DNA of 64,000 bases from an uncultured Bacilli bacterium (GTDB taxonomy: Bacteria > Bacillota_I > Bacilli_A > RF39 > UBA660), in assembly GCA_934130005.1 (NCBI GenBank), contig CAKOXD010000004.1, positions 40,297 through 104,296 on the forward strand. The letters are read 5' to 3'. Numbering within the stretch: the stretch's first letter is position 1; each line of letters opens with the position of its first letter. Position numbers and translations under genes: made by a program. Under the pieces are notes generated by a model. It was not told the DNA's origin and made no database searches. It saw only the letters and a program-made list of their open reading frames with translations. Positions 61,989 through 64,000 of this stretch are shown here, one piece after another.

Positions 61989-62813
61989 TTAATTATTTTT
62001 TATACTAATTTCATTTATACCAATTAAAAATATATTATCTAAAAAATTAATGCTAGGTATTTTAGTAACTCCACTTGATATTATCAAATATTTATTTCCT
62101 AGTTTTATAATTCCTCTAGCATTATTACAAAATAATCTCTTATTAGGAGCAATTAATCCTTTATTATTTTTTATCATTTTATCAACAAATGGAATTAATA
62201 AACCATTATGCATATGTCCTGATAATATAAGATCATAATCTTTAATTAAATTTAAAACATTCTTATTTGTTATATTAACAGGTGTATGGGATAAAATAAT
62301 ATTTATTTTATTTTTATTTAAATTTTCCTTCTTAATATTATTAATAAATGTATCTATATTTTTTTCTTTTTCATTATAATAATATTTAAAACCTGGATCT
62401 AATGCTTTAACATGTACTATATTATCATCATATATTTCATTATTTTTTAAAAGAAATACATTTTTAATACTAGATATTTTATCGTAAAAATCATTATTAT
62501 ATTCTTCTAAAAATTTGAATTTTCTTTTTAAAGTATAGTCATGATTACCTAAAGATATAATTGTTGTAGCCTTTTTACTTATATTTTCTATGAATTTTAT
62601 AAATTCATTTATTTTTTTATCTCTAATTATATTAGTTGAATCTATAAAATCACCAGGTATCATTATATAATTAGTATCACTATCAATACTATCTTCTAAT
62701 AATTTAAATTTTTTTAAATTAAAATATTTATTAAAATGAATATCCGAAAACAAAATAATTTTACATTTTTTATTTTTTAAGTTTATATTTGTTTTTTTAT
62801 AATCTAATTTCAT
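61989..62813 (-). CDS. Metallophosphoesterase
   Basis: A 274-residue calcineurin-like phosphoesterase with all metal motifs: SDIHF, GDFID, GNHDY, LSHTP and SGHMHNG. It resembles YkuE/YaeI-type enzymes but has no signal or anchor. The substrate is not determined. Its SD (AGAGG) lies in an 8-bp hairpin at 62821-62840, so translation may be damped. Confidence 0.88.
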   Translation of the reverse strand: MKLDYKKTNINLKNKKCKIILFSDIHFNKYFNLKKFKLLEDSIDSDTNYIMIPGDFIDSTNIIRDKKINEFIKFIENISKKATTIISLGNHDYTLKRKFKFLEEYNNDFYDKISSIKNVFLLKNNEIYDDNIVHVKALDPGFKYYYNEKEKNIDTFINNIKKENLNKNKINIILSHTPVNITNKNVLNLIKDYDLILSGHMHNGLLIPFVDKMIKNNKGLIAPNKRLFCNNARGIIKLGNKYLIISSGVTKIPSINFLDNIFLIGINEISIKNN

Positions 62814-62820
62814 AATATTA

Positions 62821-62840
62821 CCTCTATATAATTATAGAGG
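62821..62840 (-). promoter_or_regulatory. Hairpin hiding the ribosome binding site of the metallophosphoesterase gene
   Basis: CCTCTATA and TATAGAGG form a perfect 8-bp stem with a 4-nt loop on the minus-strand RNA. AGAGG is the SD of the gene starting at 62813. It could act instead as a weak terminator on the plus strand. Confidence 0.4.
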
Positions 62841-62871
62841 TTTTACTAGTAAATTTCAACATATAAAGGTA

Positions 62872-62900
62872 TTGACTTAAATAATAAAACATAATATAAT
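62872..62900 (+). promoter_or_regulatory. Promoter of rpsD
   Basis: TTGACT, a 17-nt spacer and TATAAT, giving a leader of about 150 nt before the gene. Confidence 0.8.
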
Positions 62901-62944
62901 TATATATGCGTATTCATCTAGCAGCATTCTTTTAAAATTATAAC

Positions 62945-63013
62945 GTGTTTATTACTTATAGGTTATTAGTAACTTTAGCTGCAAGCGAAGATATTTGAAT
63001 AAACACCCTATAA
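62945..63013 (+). promoter_or_regulatory. S4-type autoregulatory leader (pseudoknot)
   Basis: GTGTTTATT (62945-62953) pairs with AATAAACAC (62998-63006), and TTATAGG in the enclosed loop (62956-62962) pairs with CCTATAA (63007-63013) directly after the stem. This is a pseudoknot like those through which ribosomal protein S4 represses its own mRNA. The family name is inferred from position and topology. Confidence 0.65.
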
Positions 63014-63055
63014 CAATAAAAGAAACTCTGATGTTTATGAAAGAAGGAGGAAATT

Positions 63056-63658
63056 ATGTCAAGATACACTGGATCTAATTATAGAAAATCACGTCGTTTT
63101 GGTTTCTCTATATTAGAAAATGGAAAAGAGCTTTCAAAAAAACCATATGCACCAGGTCAACATGGAAATGATCGTCGTAAAAAACTTTCAGACTATGGTA
63201 CACAATTACAAGAAAAACAAAAAGTTAGATTTATGTATGGTGTAAATGAAAAACAATTCAAAAAAATATTTACAGATGCTGGAAAAATGAAAGGTGTTCA
63301 TGGTGAAAACCTACTTAAATTACTAGAAAGTCGTTTAGATAATTTAGTATATCGTATGGGATTTGCTACTACAAGAAGAGCAGCAAGACAATTAGTTAAC
63401 CATGGTCATATAACAGTCAATGGATCTAAAGTTGATATCCCATCTTATAGATGTGTTCCAGGTGATGTTATAGCACTTAAAGAACAATCTATGGATCATA
63501 AAGCTGTAAAAGAAGCACTTGAAAATACTAAAAACCGTGTTGAATTTGTTACATTTGATGATTCTAAAAAAGCTGGTACTTATGTTAGAATGCCAGAAAG
63601 AAGCGAATTAAATGCTGATATTAATGAATCATTAATCGTTGAATTCTACAACAGATAA
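63056..63658 (+). CDS. rpsD: 30S ribosomal protein S4
   Basis: A 200-residue S4 that binds 16S rRNA early in small-subunit assembly. SRYTGSNYRKSRRFGFSI and KPYAPGQHGNDRRKKLSDYG open the protein. The S4 RNA-binding domain is LESRLDNLVYRMGFATTRRAARQLVNHGHITVNGSKVDIPSY. No N-terminal zinc cysteines are present, so it is the zinc-free form. The start follows AAGGAGG. It stands alone, as in Bacillus, under its own leader. Confidence 0.97.
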   Translation: MSRYTGSNYRKSRRFGFSILENGKELSKKPYAPGQHGNDRRKKLSDYGTQLQEKQKVRFMYGVNEKQFKKIFTDAGKMKGVHGENLLKLLESRLDNLVYRMGFATTRRAARQLVNHGHITVNGSKVDIPSYRCVPGDVIALKEQSMDHKAVKEALENTKNRVEFVTFDDSKKAGTYVRMPERSELNADINESLIVEFYNR

Positions 63659-63681
63659 GAGCCATTTGGTTCTTTTTTTAT
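63657..63681 (+). terminator. Terminator after rpsD
   Basis: AAGAGCC/GGTTCTT stem with one G-T pair, a 4-nt loop and seven Ts, overlapping the stop codon region. Confidence 0.75.
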
Positions 63682-63732
63682 AAAAAAAAAAGCCTTTTCA
63701 AGCTATTTTAGTTTAATAAATCAAGAAAAATT

Positions 63733-64000
63733 TTATCTTTTTATTTCATTAATTTCTTCTTTCGAAAGTCCTGTTGATGAAATAATTACATTAATATCAA
63801 CATTATTTTTTAAAAGCTTTTTTGCTATTTCTAATTGTTTATCATGTTCTTGTTCTTTTAATTTTTTCTCTTGTTCTTTTAATTGTTCTTTTAATTGTTC
63901 TCTTAACTTTTTCTCTTGTTCTTTTAACTTTTCTTCTTTTTCTTTAAATTCCAATATCATTTCATCATATTCACTTTTTAACTCTAAGTCTCTTTTACTA
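63733..64000 (-). CDS. C-terminal part of an Rpn-type recombination-promoting nuclease (partial)
   Basis: The frame is open to the right edge; only the last 88 or so codons are visible. A highly charged helix with repeated LKEQEKKLREQ-like units (about residues 15-50 of the visible part) leads to AKKLLKNNVDINVIISSTGLSKEEI, the typical tail of Rpn/PD-(D/E)XK transposase-like proteins. The nuclease domain lies outside the window. An ATG at 63960 is internal. Rpn proteins are often multicopy and mobile. Confidence 0.6.
   Translation of the reverse strand, partial: SKRDLELKSEYDEMILEFKEKEEKLKEQEKKLREQLKEQLKEQEKKLKEQEHDKQLEIAKKLLKNNVDINVIISSTGLSKEEINEIKR

Noticed and set aside
1..64000. CRISPR array or cas genes
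   Set aside because: No regularly spaced repeats and no Cas-like proteins were seen.

Overview
This window looks like the chromosome of a very AT-rich, walled Firmicute of the Bacilli type, probably from an uncultured gut lineage close to the Mollicutes. The evidence is the Bacillus-like order dnaB, dnaI, unknown gene, thrS with mutM nearby, two T-box leaders, an S4-type rpsD leader, and two D,D-carboxypeptidases that imply peptidoglycan. Trp is written TGG in intact genes, so the standard code is assumed. Even so, only one of about sixty coding ends uses TGA, and that TGA lies inside the -35 box of the next promoter.

Region 1 (1-6.4 kb) is a worn defence and mobile region. It holds a partial ScoMcrA-like SRA endonuclease gene with a Nudix partner, a C-terminal remnant of hsdR, a phage-type repressor fragment, an integrase broken by one TGA, an intact RloA/RloB (AbiL-type) pair, and two small proteins. 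The 71-codon DUF3892-like gene has a long structured leader that is complementary to its own 3' untranslated region.

Region 2 (6.4-41 kb) is mostly core genome on the minus strand. Genes include recG, mutM, an HD protein, thrS (without a TGS domain, behind a T-box), a large protein with a degenerate RNB-like region, dnaI, dnaB, two prepilin-like genes (one a 755-residue Ig-repeat protein), valS behind a Val T-box, a YgjP-type peptidase, a YfcC-like transporter, ytqA/mnmL, tex, a ClpX-like ATPase with a new N-terminal domain, a Y-family polymerase, a NERD-HRDC protein, two D,D-carboxypeptidases, a YihY protein, and a receptor with two solute-binding domains and a degenerate GGDEF. Two roughly 98-nt small RNAs with strong promoters and terminators flank recG on opposite strands. 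They carry a perfect 11-nt complement, which in one of them is exactly the terminator loop.

Region 3 (41-63 kb) starts after tRNA-Gly(UCC) and is an accessory block, almost all minus strand. Its most striking part is a three-gene operon: a radical SAM/SPASM enzyme, a protein resembling the helical domain of 5-hmdU DNA kinases and thymine-hypermodification enzymes, and a HAD nucleotidase fused to a nucleoside hydrolase. This could be an unrecognised nucleotide or nucleobase modification system. The rest are transporters, a second HD protein, HAD phosphatases, GNAT, an HExxH protein, an EEP phosphatase, a possible ADP-ribosyltransferase-like protein, flavodoxin, Tag fused to DUF3781, and two gene remnants. 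The window ends with rpsD on the plus strand and the tail of an Rpn-type nuclease gene.
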